35,231 bases of DNA, from positions 1 through 35,231 of the forward strand of contig JAHHQU010000024.1 of the NCBI GenBank assembly GCA_020026225.1. The letters are read 5' to 3'. The notes under the pieces were generated by a model. That model ran no database searches. It worked only from the letters and a program-made list of their open reading frames with translations, and was not told where the DNA came from. A program made the translations under genes and the position numbers. Positions within the stretch are counted from its first letter, which is position 1, and every line of letters begins with the position of its first letter. The DNA is from Phocaeicola sp. (lineage in GTDB: Bacteria > Bacteroidota > Bacteroidia > Bacteroidales > Bacteroidaceae). This document shows positions 1-7,685 of the stretch, one piece after another.

Positions 1-429
1 TAGCTGACAAATCATTCATAAATAGCAATATTATATCATTACGGGTACAAAATTAATATTTTTTCTCAGATTTATACCAGTTAAGGTATAATCAATGACT
101 ATATCCGATAATTACACCTGCTCGGGTATATTATTAGTTTAAAAAACTGATATAAGACTAAACAAAAAGAACAGAATGTAATTTTGAGATTTGGAGAACA
201 ATTAGATTTAGATATATAAGTACCCTTGCAAAGGTAATAAATGCTGTACCAATGTAGATACATAAATATCTAACCCATTAGCAAAGTTAAATATGCACTG
301 ATTTAATTCCGCTAATAGGTATATTATTTAATTGATTATTAACTATTTATATACTTATTTTATTACTCAAAAAAGGGTGAGAATCGTACTCAACATTGAT
401 TCTTACAATATAAAATCACCGAGACCAAT
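1..429. other. AT-rich intergenic stretch at window edge
   Basis: No coding frame of convincing quality is seen here. The stretch is very AT-rich and lies downstream of the minus-strand orphan gene. Two minus-strand matches to the Bacteroides -7 element TAnnTTTG occur (top-strand CAAAGGTA at 229-236 and CAAAGTTA at 282-289), but neither has a TTTG-like -33 element at the right distance. They could serve a leftward gene beyond the window edge, or be chance matches in AT-rich DNA. Confidence 0.4.
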
Positions 430-1779
430 CTATCTATTCCCTTTTAAGAACCTTTTTATCTTCTTATAATTCTCTGTTCCTATATTCTTTTCCGAAATAT
501 TCTGTCTCATATAATGTTCACTCACAAATAAGCGTTCATTTACTAAAAGATAGTTCCAAAGTCCCTCCCCCATCAAACTTTTCCAACATTTAGAAGACCT
601 AAGCACCAAAAACTTTACATTCTTTTGTGAAGTAGCTAAATAGAACAAAACCATTTTAGTAAGTCTTTGAGACGGCAAAAGATCTTTCATCTGAACAGAC
701 TCAGACGAAGTATAGGCAAGATATTGACATAAAGAAACCTGCGAGAAAATCTCCTCCTGATGTTCTTCACCGTAAATGGATCTTCCTAATTGGGATAATA
801 TTTTTCGCCAATAATAATCTCCCAAGATTCTTGTAGGTTCATATTTATCAAAGGTACCACCTTCCATAGACAAAACGCAACGCTTATCTTCCATTATTTC
901 TTCAGCCATCTGCGGTCTGAACATATTAGCCAGATTCTTATTCAAATGTTCCACATAGCCAGGATTCATTGAAAGCAGAACAAGGTTAGAATTTAATATA
1001 TTGGCAGTCCAAGGTTCAGGGGGAACTTGCAATATCAGCTGTTTATTAGGATTATTCTTTTGTGAATCATTATAAGCTTTTAGATATTGTTCATCGCCAG
1101 GATAAATCAATTCATCATTAAAATAAAGGTTATATCCTGTAAGTTTGGGTAATAAATCCTTCCAATGGTTTAAATAAGTAATATACTCCTTACGAATAGT
1201 TGACTTTTTTATTGATTCCTGAGAAGTTAATACATAGTTTCTAAATTTCTGCAATCCATCAACAGATGCCATATCGTAAGCAGCTTTAATAACTGAATAA
1301 TCTACCGGCACACTAGAAAAGCTCACCTCTAATGTCTGATCTGTCGGTTTTAAATCCTCTTGATAACGAAGCTGTATTTCTTCCTCCAATAGATTGACTA
1401 TTTGTTTCAAGTTAACTTTCTCTATTTCTACCACTTGATCTTCTAAAGGACAGCTTTCTGTTTCTCTTAAAAAATCGATATAAGACAACAACGACTCTTT
1501 CGCTGTATCTTCATAATCAGCATATTGAGACATAGCTTTATGGCTCTCAACATCTTCTTTTATTATGGCATAAAGATTTATTCCTCTTGTAATAACAACA
1601 CCTAATTCACAAAGCTTATCCTCTATTGTTAATTTATCGTAGTCGTAGGCTTTGCTATCCAAAAATAATCTTATTCTATGGGGCAATACCACCGCATTAT
1701 CATCTGATAGATAAAAAGATTTTTTATTTAGTCTTTTCTTTGGGAAAAGAAGTTTAAACGTATTACTCATTTTAATCAT
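430..1779 (-). CDS. Orphan 449-residue protein; possible uracil-DNA-glycosylase-like fold in C-terminal half
   Basis: I do not recognise a named family. The protein has no signal peptide or membrane segment and is probably cytoplasmic. The N-terminal half (about 1-240) is charged and helical. The C-terminal half carries PPEPWTAN (253-260) followed by LVLLSMNPGY (about 266-275). A hydrophobic strand ending in NPG resembles motif 1 of the uracil-DNA-glycosylase superfamily, and a later strand FLVLRSSKCW (390-399) could be another core strand. This fold assignment is inference from motif shape only. The start could be the first Met, or the fourth residue (MSNTF, at 1770); both sit just downstream of a good TAnnTTTG element. 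Base composition is more AT-rich than in the genes to the right. The gene is flanked by non-coding DNA and a decayed beta-lactamase fragment, suggesting a remodelled locus. Confidence 0.6.
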   Translation of the reverse strand: MIKMSNTFKLLFPKKRLNKKSFYLSDDNAVVLPHRIRLFLDSKAYDYDKLTIEDKLCELGVVITRGINLYAIIKEDVESHKAMSQYADYEDTAKESLLSYIDFLRETESCPLEDQVVEIEKVNLKQIVNLLEEEIQLRYQEDLKPTDQTLEVSFSSVPVDYSVIKAAYDMASVDGLQKFRNYVLTSQESIKKSTIRKEYITYLNHWKDLLPKLTGYNLYFNDELIYPGDEQYLKAYNDSQKNNPNKQLILQVPPEPWTANILNSNLVLLSMNPGYVEHLNKNLANMFRPQMAEEIMEDKRCVLSMEGGTFDKYEPTRILGDYYWRKILSQLGRSIYGEEHQEEIFSQVSLCQYLAYTSSESVQMKDLLPSQRLTKMVLFYLATSQKNVKFLVLRSSKCWKSLMGEGLWNYLLVNERLFVSEHYMRQNISEKNIGTENYKKIKRFLKGNR

Positions 1780-1796
1780 CTTTAGGGTTAACGTTA

Positions 1797-1804
1797 CAAA
1801 TATA
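1797..1804 (-). promoter_or_regulatory. -7 promoter element of the orphan gene
   Basis: Read on the minus strand this is TATATTTG, an exact TAnnTTTG match, about 18 bases before the orphan gene's start codon. No clear -33 TTTG is visible at the usual 19-21 base spacing. The element lies at the very end of the beta-lactamase remnant. Confidence 0.4.
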
Positions 1805-1806
1805 TA

Positions 1807-2062
1807 TTATTTTTTAACCGATAAGATAAAAGCCCCAAGCAGATTACCAAAGAAAAACTCTTTCAAAAACGAATAGACATTACGCGAAATTTCAGCAATG
1901 ATATGTTCATTAGTCCTTAAATCCTCCATCGAATCTTTCACATATACTGCAATACTATATCTTCGGTTCCCATTCAAATAAAGCCAATATCATTCTGCTC
2001 CTTACGGCCAATTCACGTTTTATGTCCGATATGAATCTCTTGATTTGCCAAATAAACATAAA
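1807..2062 (-). pseudogene. Decayed 3' end of a class A beta-lactamase gene
   Basis: Translating the minus strand gives two pieces that read in order like the C-terminus of a class A serine beta-lactamase. The first (about 2062-1977) reads EIHIGHKT, then a TGA stop at 2013-2015, then IGRKEQNDIGFI. GHKT matches the region of the KTG active-site motif, with the Gly codon apparently turned into a stop. After a frameshift near 1975-1985 the second piece reads LNGNRRYSIAVYVKDS, then TNEHIIAEISRNVY, and ends at a TAA at 1807-1809. The pattern (NDIGF.YLPNG..YSIAV.VKDS followed by a helix with IIAEIS) is typical of that enzyme family's last strands and final helix. The N-terminal part with the STFK and SDN motifs was not found upstream. 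The fragment is certainly non-functional. Confidence 0.7.
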
Positions 2063-2369
2063 GGACTCAACATAAATTTAAAATTTGAGAAGTTTAATAA
2101 CAATCAGTTTTGTATATTCTACAAAGATAAATATTTATTGATTCCTACCTACTTTGTCTTTTATGCAGACAACAGATGATAAGGATTCCATACTTCCCAA
2201 CTGAAGACATTTTATCTTGAAAGCAGAGATAAATGTTCCATTATTATCTCCACATACATACCTACTAATAAGTACTTAAAACTTGAAAAAACAAGAACAA
2301 CCCTTTATCTGGGCGATTAGATAATCATTAATAGTGAGTAAGCAACTTGCAAAATAATAAAAAATGGTT
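2063..2369. other. Intergenic DNA without recognisable genes
   Basis: AT-rich sequence between the beta-lactamase remnant and the haem operon promoter. I translated the minus strand looking for the missing N-terminal part of the beta-lactamase and found nothing convincing. No strong hairpin or repeat stands out. Confidence 0.4.
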
Positions 2370-2401
2370 ATTGACATATTTGCAAATAATTCGGAACTTT
2401 G
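2370..2401 (+). promoter_or_regulatory. Promoter of the haem-uptake operon
   Basis: ATTG at 2370-2373 (consensus TTTG) is followed after 20 bases by GAACTTTG at 2394-2401 (consensus TAnnTTTG, one mismatch). The spacing and the distance to the receptor start codon at 2429 fit a Bacteroides sigma-ABfr promoter with a short leader. No obvious Fur-type operator palindrome was recognised. Confidence 0.5.
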
Positions 2402-2428
2402 CAACAAGATTTAAATATAGTATAAAAC

Positions 2429-4726
2429 ATGAGATTTTTATGTGCTGCCTTTCTTATGGCACTCTCAATCCTCTCTGCTGCGGCACAGGGAAAAGTTGAA
2501 ATTTCGGGTAACGTTATCACGACGGATGGAAAGCCCGCTGAATTCATTACAGTTTCTTTAAAAAATACCACTTATGGTGGAACGACCGATGCAGATGGTC
2601 GCTTTTATTTTACCGCTCCTGCCGGTGAATACATTCTTGTGGTTCAATCTATCATGACTCATCGTGAAGAAATGCCAGTCAAGATTGTAGAAGGTCGTAA
2701 AAATATCTTCAAGGATATCAAAACCAAAGAAAACGTAAACCAATTGGAAGACGTGGTCATCACAGGACAGTTTTCACCACAGTCTATGCGCAAATCCCTT
2801 TATAAAGTTAGAAGCATCAACAGCCGTGCCATCAAATTGAAGGCTCCTTCCAGTGTTGAAGCATTGCTGAATACCGAAATCGGTATCCGTATAGCCAATG
2901 ATATGGCATTGGGAGAATCTGATTTCGAATTGATGGGAATGAGCGGAAACAATGTAAAAGTCCTGCTCGATGGTATAGCCTTGTTGGATAGAGGTGCTAA
3001 AAAACAAAGTCTTAGCCAATTGGATGTCAACAGCATTGAACGTATAGAAATCGTAGAGGGACCGATGTCTGTCATTTATGGAACGGATGCTTTGGCAGGA
3101 GTTATCAACATCATTACCAAGAAAGGAAAAGGTTTGTCAGACCAAAGTACATGGAATGTAAATGCACGCGTTCATGAAGAATCAAACGGCAGTGAATACC
3201 ATTTCCTTGACCAGGACGGCCAACATAATGAAAGCCTGGATTTGGGAGTCAATCTTCGAAACGGATTTTATGTAAACGGAAATATCACACGAAACGACAA
3301 CAACGGATGGCAAGGTGACAAAACCGGACGTGAAAAGCGCTGGCATCCGAAAGACCAACTCCTTCTGGGAGGAATGGTGGGATATCGCCGTCACAACATG
3401 AATGTTTGGTATCGTATGAACTATACCGATGAAACCATCAAGACTCCTACGAATCCGAACCCATTCCGTCCTACCCGTATCAAAGACAAAGATTTCCTGA
3501 CCAAACGCCAGAACCATCAGGTACAAGCCGACTGGAACATCAATCAGAAATTAATCTTTAATTTCGCCTTTTCATACCAAAATTATCGCCGCCGTACACG
3601 CAGCGTATTTACTAATACCCAGACAGGAGACCAGTGGCTGTCAAAAGAAAAAGGCGGACAAGATATTACTAAATACAACAGTTGGAACGGACGAATTACT
3701 GCGACTTGGAACATTGCTCCCAAATTGAGCTTGCAACCGGGGTTGGAATATCAGCAAACGGAAGGAAGCGGCGACCGAGTTGCAGGGACTAATGCTGTAA
3801 AGGACCTTGCATTCTTCCTCTCTGCAGAATACAAGCCTTGGGAATGGCTGAGTATGCGTCCGGGCGTACGAACCTTCTTAAAGACCAATTACGACGCTCC
3901 GGTAGCAGTTCCTTCTATTCTGACGAAATTCAACCTAAATTCCAGAATGGACTTGCGTCTGTCTTATGCTTATGGTTTCCGTACTCCTACAATCCAGGAA
4001 TTATATATGGACTTCACACATCAAGATAACCACATTACCGGTAATCCTGATTTGAAAGCGGAATACTCGCATAACATTACTGCTTCTTACAATTATCGCA
4101 TCATTCACAATGAACGTATGCGTTTGACAACTTCTTTAAGCGGTTTTTACAACATGTTTAAAGACAAGATTTCTATTGCACAGAGTATAACAGACCCTAC
4201 TATCCACACACATTATAACATCGATAATTATAAGACGACCGGTGGTACATTGGAAATTTCTTTTGCTTGGGGCAATTTGAACGCAAACTTGAACAGTTCG
4301 GTCATTGGACGCTACAACCGTTATGCCAAAGAGAACAATATCGGTTCACAGTTCCGCTTCTCGCCGGAAGTCAGTTCGAATGTAAACTATACGCTGCCTA
4401 AATGGGGAACAAATTTCAGTTTCTACTACAAATTCACAGGAGAGCGTGCTGAATATTACTTGGGATCTGGTATGTCGAACGAAGACTTGGTTTATTTGAG
4501 AACAATGCCTTCATATAATTATGCCGACTTCACAATCTCTCAAAGAATCACTTCGTTCTTGAGTTTGAATTTAGGTGTGAAGAACTTGTTTGACCTGACT
4601 TCACTTCAAGTACGTTCTGATCAGGAAAGCGTGGGTGTCATGCCCGTCAGCTACATGGGATGCGGACGCAGCTGGTTTTTCGGTCTGAACTTTGACTTAG
4701 ACGGAAAATTCAAAAAAGGAAAATAA
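2429..4726 (+). CDS. hmuR: TonB-dependent outer-membrane receptor, HmuR-like haem receptor
   Basis: 765 residues. A signal peptide ending AAAQG (about residue 20) is followed by a carboxypeptidase-regulatory-like beta-sandwich (about 22-105), which is common in Bacteroidetes receptors. A TonB-box-like segment EDVVITG precedes a plug domain (about 120-230) with VKVLLDGI, IERIEIVEGP and YGTDALAGVINIITKK. The remainder is a 22-strand-type barrel ending in GRSWFFGLNFDL. Function: TonB-energised import of a bulky ligand across the outer membrane. Haem is inferred because the next two genes encode a HmuY lipoprotein and a ChaN-like protein. The gene starts the operon, with HmuY 31 bases downstream. 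It belongs to the single-polypeptide receptor class rather than the SusC class with a SusD partner. The gene symbol rests on context and plug similarity. Confidence 0.85.
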   Translation: MRFLCAAFLMALSILSAAAQGKVEISGNVITTDGKPAEFITVSLKNTTYGGTTDADGRFYFTAPAGEYILVVQSIMTHREEMPVKIVEGRKNIFKDIKTKENVNQLEDVVITGQFSPQSMRKSLYKVRSINSRAIKLKAPSSVEALLNTEIGIRIANDMALGESDFELMGMSGNNVKVLLDGIALLDRGAKKQSLSQLDVNSIERIEIVEGPMSVIYGTDALAGVINIITKKGKGLSDQSTWNVNARVHEESNGSEYHFLDQDGQHNESLDLGVNLRNGFYVNGNITRNDNNGWQGDKTGREKRWHPKDQLLLGGMVGYRRHNMNVWYRMNYTDETIKTPTNPNPFRPTRIKDKDFLTKRQNHQVQADWNINQKLIFNFAFSYQNYRRRTRSVFTNTQTGDQWLSKEKGGQDITKYNSWNGRITATWNIAPKLSLQPGLEYQQTEGSGDRVAGTNAVKDLAFFLSAEYKPWEWLSMRPGVRTFLKTNYDAPVAVPSILTKFNLNSRMDLRLSYAYGFRTPTIQELYMDFTHQDNHITGNPDLKAEYSHNITASYNYRIIHNERMRLTTSLSGFYNMFKDKISIAQSITDPTIHTHYNIDNYKTTGGTLEISFAWGNLNANLNSSVIGRYNRYAKENNIGSQFRFSPEVSSNVNYTLPKWGTNFSFYYKFTGERAEYYLGSGMSNEDLVYLRTMPSYNYADFTISQRITSFLSLNLGVKNLFDLTSLQVRSDQESVGVMPVSYMGCGRSWFFGLNFDLDGKFKKGK

Positions 4727-4757
4727 AGATTTAACTAACGATTAAAAAATTCAATAC

Positions 4758-5801
4758 ATGAATATAAAATTGATTTTGGCTTCGGCCATCTGTCTCTCCG
4801 CTTTTTCTCTTTCGTCATGCGACGATGACGAACATTACATTGATGCTCCTGAAGAGGATGCAGAGATGGTGCTTCAAGGGAAAGTAGGTAATGATGCAAG
4901 TGCCAACATGGTATACGTTGACTTTTCTACCAATCAGCAACATGCGGTGGCACGCAGATCTTGGCATTTGGGATTCTACTGCGGTGAAGAATTCCATGTC
5001 ACTTTGAATCAGTCTCTCTCACGTGCTTGGGCTACTGAGAAGACAGATTTTGCAGCTGTCACAGTTGAGGATGCTGAGAAAGCTCCTAATCTTGCTGCTG
5101 GAATGATGGAATTCGGTACCCTTGCCAATGTCAAAATTACAGATGATACCAGTCATGACTTGAACAAGACCTTATTCGGTACCATTGAATCAGAGCCTTC
5201 CAAGAGCAAGGTCTTTTTATTGGCTACTGAAGAAATGACGCAATGCAATACATGGTATAAAGTAAAAGTAACCAAGACTTCAAACGGATATAAAGTGGAA
5301 TATGGTCGTGTGAACGATCAAGAACCTACCGTAAAAGAGATTGCAAAGGATGCAGAAAAGACATTCATCTACTTTTCTTTACAAAATGGGAAAACGGTAG
5401 ACGTTCCTGAGAAATGGGATATCATGTGGTCCAGTGCAATGGCCAACAACACCATGCCCAACGGAAGAGTCATCTTTGGTCCGGCTAGTGATGTTATTAC
5501 AACCAACAGCTATAAGGGAGTAGAAACCGCTATCGTCATCGTTGACAAGGTTTGCAGCTATGACGAATTCAGCATGGCTCATCTAAAAGATGTGGAATTC
5601 CACAAAGAAGCCGATGTCATCGGAACCTCTTGGCGTACAGCTCCTATGCCAGGCTCCACACCGGGACCTCTTTTTGACCGGTTTTATGTAACGAAAGGAA
5701 CAGATGGCAGATTCTATAAATATGTCTTCTTGAGTTTCTGTGAAGAAGATGGCGGCGAACGAGGACTTCCTGAATTAATGTTTGCAGCTATAGAACAATA
5801 A
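4758..5801 (+). CDS. hmuY: HmuY-family haem-binding lipoprotein
   Basis: 347 residues. The type II signal peptide ends SLSS-Cys21, and the mature protein begins CDDDEH. Acidic residues straight after the lipid cysteine match the known Bacteroidetes lipoprotein surface-export signal, so surface display is likely. HmuY-type strands are visible: VYVDFSTN and SWHLGF (about 52-73), FIYFSLQNGK and KWDIMW (about 203-224), and a C-terminal part with GTSWRT, DRFYVTKGTDGRFYKYVFLSF and GERGLPEL. HmuY proteins capture haem and hand it to the cognate TonB-dependent receptor. Haem ligands differ among homologues and cannot be assigned here. The gene lies between the receptor and the ChaN-like gene, and the cluster is read as one operon. 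Confidence 0.82.
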   Translation: MNIKLILASAICLSAFSLSSCDDDEHYIDAPEEDAEMVLQGKVGNDASANMVYVDFSTNQQHAVARRSWHLGFYCGEEFHVTLNQSLSRAWATEKTDFAAVTVEDAEKAPNLAAGMMEFGTLANVKITDDTSHDLNKTLFGTIESEPSKSKVFLLATEEMTQCNTWYKVKVTKTSNGYKVEYGRVNDQEPTVKEIAKDAEKTFIYFSLQNGKTVDVPEKWDIMWSSAMANNTMPNGRVIFGPASDVITTNSYKGVETAIVIVDKVCSYDEFSMAHLKDVEFHKEADVIGTSWRTAPMPGSTPGPLFDRFYVTKGTDGRFYKYVFLSFCEEDGGERGLPELMFAAIEQ

Positions 5802-5818
5802 TTATTTTCCAATAGGAC

Positions 5819-5852
5819 TGGCTAGTGCTTTCTTATATGAAGGCATTAGCCA
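5819..5852 (+). other. Intercistronic hairpin between hmuY and the chaN-like gene
   Basis: TGGCTAGTGC (5819-5828) pairs with GCATTAGCCA (5843-5852), a 10 bp stem with one G-U pair and a 14-base loop. It lies between the hmuY stop and the chaN-like start and lacks a U-tract. It may be a processing or partial-termination element that tunes downstream expression; the role is inference. Confidence 0.35.
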
Positions 5853-5891
5853 TTTGTATATAAAGAACAATCATTTAAAGGACCAAATAAC

Positions 5892-6758
5892 ATGAAAAGA
5901 TTGATTATCACTTTGGCAGCCCTTCTCGCATTCTGCATGACTTGGGCTCAGTCACCAAAAGCTTTCGTGCTTTATGACAAAGACGGGAAACAGGTTGAAT
6001 ACGCAGACATGATTCATCAGATGAGTCAGAAGGATGTGGTTTTCTTAGGAGAAATCCATAATTGTGCCATTGCACATTGGATGGAAAAACTGATAGTAAA
6101 GGATTTACATGCTGTTCATGGAGACAGTCTGATGTTGGGAGCTGAAATGTTTGAGCGTGATGACCAGCTTCTGCTTGATGAATATCTTGGAGGTATCATC
6201 CCAGAATCACGTTTCAAGGCAGAAGCTAAGTTATGGGACAATTATGCTACTGACTATGCTCCTATCGTTGAATTCGCCAAGAAACATTCCTTACCTTTCA
6301 TTGCAACAAATGTAGCACGCCGCTATGCGAACATCGTATCGAAAAACGGTTTTGAAGGGTTAGATGCCGTAAATGAGGATGGCCGCCAGTTCATTGCCCC
6401 TCTTCCCATTGAATATATCCCTAATCCGTTAGTTGACGCTTATTTTGCCAATATGCTTCCTCCGACTATGAAAGGAGCCTCAACAGAAAAACTTTCGCAA
6501 GCACAGGCCGTAAAAGACGCAACCATGGCTTGGTCTATCTCTCAAAGGCTGAAAGGGAAAATGATTCACCTCAACGGAAGTTATCATTCTACTGGTCATG
6601 CCGGCATCATCAACTACTTGAATGTATACCGTCCAGGATTAACGATTGGAACAGTAGAAGTGGTACACCAAGACCAGGTGGAATCTTTGGAAGAAAGTCA
6701 TTTGGGAAAAGCAGACTTCTTTATCTGTGTTCCCAATACAATGGCAACTACATTTTAA
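5892..6758 (+). CDS. ChaN-family haem-binding protein
   Basis: 288 residues matching the ChaN-like (cofactor-haem-binding) family. Visible family signatures are VVFLGEIHN (about 49-57), LGAEMFERDDQLLLDEYL (about 82-99), KLWDNYATDYAPIVEFAK, PFIATNVARRYA and, near the end, HLNGSYHSTGHAGIINYL. The family includes iron-regulated proteins that bind haem through His and Tyr. A signal peptide ending TWAQS (about residue 20) predicts export. A Cys at 15 is not in a good lipobox (LAFC has Phe at -1), so I favour signal peptidase I and a soluble periplasmic protein. As third gene of the haem operon it could carry or store haem after import, or help release the iron; this is inference. The usual hmuS and hmuTUV genes are absent here. 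Confidence 0.8.
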   Translation: MKRLIITLAALLAFCMTWAQSPKAFVLYDKDGKQVEYADMIHQMSQKDVVFLGEIHNCAIAHWMEKLIVKDLHAVHGDSLMLGAEMFERDDQLLLDEYLGGIIPESRFKAEAKLWDNYATDYAPIVEFAKKHSLPFIATNVARRYANIVSKNGFEGLDAVNEDGRQFIAPLPIEYIPNPLVDAYFANMLPPTMKGASTEKLSQAQAVKDATMAWSISQRLKGKMIHLNGSYHSTGHAGIINYLNVYRPGLTIGTVEVVHQDQVESLEESHLGKADFFICVPNTMATTF

Positions 6759-6799
6759 TAAGAATGAAACATTAAGACATTTCAATACCAGTGCCAAAC

Positions 6800-6842
6800 A
6801 AAAAGGTCTTTTCAATGGTCAAACATTGAAAAGACCTTTTTT
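6800..6842 (+). terminator. Terminator of the haem operon, probably bidirectional
   Basis: A perfect 18 bp inverted repeat: 6800-6817 pairs with 6824-6841 around a 6-base loop. It starts with A5 and ends in T6, so it can act as an intrinsic terminator in either direction. It lies between convergent genes (ChaN-like, plus, and a small outer-membrane protein, minus). Confidence 0.85.
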
Positions 6843-6879
6843 CAAGATGCCGTTGTAGCATCCTTTATGGATTACTGCG

Positions 6880-7506
6880 TTAGAACTTATATCCCGCTTT
6901 CAAGAAAAAGGCCATATTATGTGGAGCCTTTCCGCTTGCAATCTTACAGAACCCGAATTCACCGTCCAAACCTGCTGTCCACTTTCCAAAATCCAAGCCA
7001 ATGCCAAGCTGCAGACCAGCATCGAAACGATTCAAGCCAGGAATCACTTCATGATCTGTTTCTGGAACTCTGGAATCCTCAAAAGTATCCCATCCTACTG
7101 TAAAATCATCTACGTCAAACTCTGACTTGCCGCATACACCATAAGCCAAATAGGGACCTGCTGTAAACACCATATCAAAATCGGCGGCCGTTCCTATGTG
7201 AAATGCAGCCAACAAAGGCATCTGAAAATAATTCTGGTTTACGCGAATCTTGTTAGACTGAGTTTCTTCATAGCTAGCACCTTTAGAGACCCACATCAAT
7301 CCTGACTGGAAAGAAACGAGACCCGTAAGAGGAATGTCCAAGCCAACTCCTACCTTCTGGTTGAAGATGCCTTTCGAATTGTCGGCATGCTTACCCATCC
7401 AACCACTCATACCTATTCCAAGTTCCATATTCCAGGTAACCTTTGTCTGTGCTGCCATGGTAAGTGTAGTAAATACACAAACCAACATAAGAAATAGTTT
7501 CTTCAT
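6880..7506 (-). CDS. Small outer-membrane beta-barrel protein (OmpA-barrel/porin-like)
   Basis: 208 residues. The signal peptide MKKLFLMLVCVFTTLTMAAQ is followed by alternating amphipathic strands with many aromatic and glycine residues (WNMELGIGMSGWMG, VGVGLDIPLTG, FFLKAGYKF) and a C-terminal Phe, as in eight-stranded Bacteroidetes barrels of the outer-membrane beta-barrel class. The specific function is unknown. The C-terminal strand AFFLKAGYKF is the expected assembly signal. It is transcribed alone from a perfect consensus promoter and terminates at the shared hairpin. The neighbour at 7686 is another small barrel, but the two proteins are not obvious duplicates. Confidence 0.75.
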   Translation of the reverse strand: MKKLFLMLVCVFTTLTMAAQTKVTWNMELGIGMSGWMGKHADNSKGIFNQKVGVGLDIPLTGLVSFQSGLMWVSKGASYEETQSNKIRVNQNYFQMPLLAAFHIGTAADFDMVFTAGPYLAYGVCGKSEFDVDDFTVGWDTFEDSRVPETDHEVIPGLNRFDAGLQLGIGLDFGKWTAGLDGEFGFCKIASGKAPHNMAFFLKAGYKF

Positions 7507-7534
7507 ACTAGTTCATTTTAATGATTATTCTTCA

Positions 7535-7565
7535 CAAAATTAGTAAGATTCAAGCTATTTCCAAA
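7535..7565 (-). promoter_or_regulatory. Perfect Bacteroides consensus promoter
   Basis: On the minus strand TTTG (7565-7562) is separated by exactly 19 bases from TAATTTTG (7542-7535), a full match to TTTG-N19-TAnnTTTG. The start codon of the downstream barrel gene is 29 bases beyond, at 7506. This is the best promoter match in the window. Confidence 0.75.
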
Positions 7566-7608
7566 TATGAATCAAAAAATCTGAAGGAAAGAATCAATGA
7601 GAAGAGAC

Positions 7609-7660
7609 AAAAAAAGAGTTATTCCTTTTACAGGTAAAATAACCTGAAAAGGAATAACTC
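7609..7660 (-). terminator. Intrinsic terminator of the 7686-8243 gene
   Basis: On the minus strand GAGTTATTCCTTTTCAGGT pairs with ACCTGTAAAAGGAATAACTC (one bulged base) and is followed by seven T. It lies just after the stop codon of the barrel gene at 7686. Confidence 0.85.
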
Positions 7661-7685
7661 CACAAATCTCGTATTAAAGTGTCAA

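Noticed and set aside
2063..2369. Missing N-terminal half of the beta-lactamase
   Set aside because: Minus-strand translation in all frames showed no STFK or SDN motif or other recognisable segment.
2371..2376. TTGACA-like sigma-70 -35 box before the haem receptor
   Set aside because: The sequence is TTGACA, but no TATAAT box follows at 17 bases, and Bacteroidales use the -33/-7 system, which fits better here.
5934..5945. Lipoprotein cysteine in the ChaN-like protein (LAFC)
   Set aside because: Phe at -1 does not fit the lipobox; a signal peptidase I site ending WAQS fits better.
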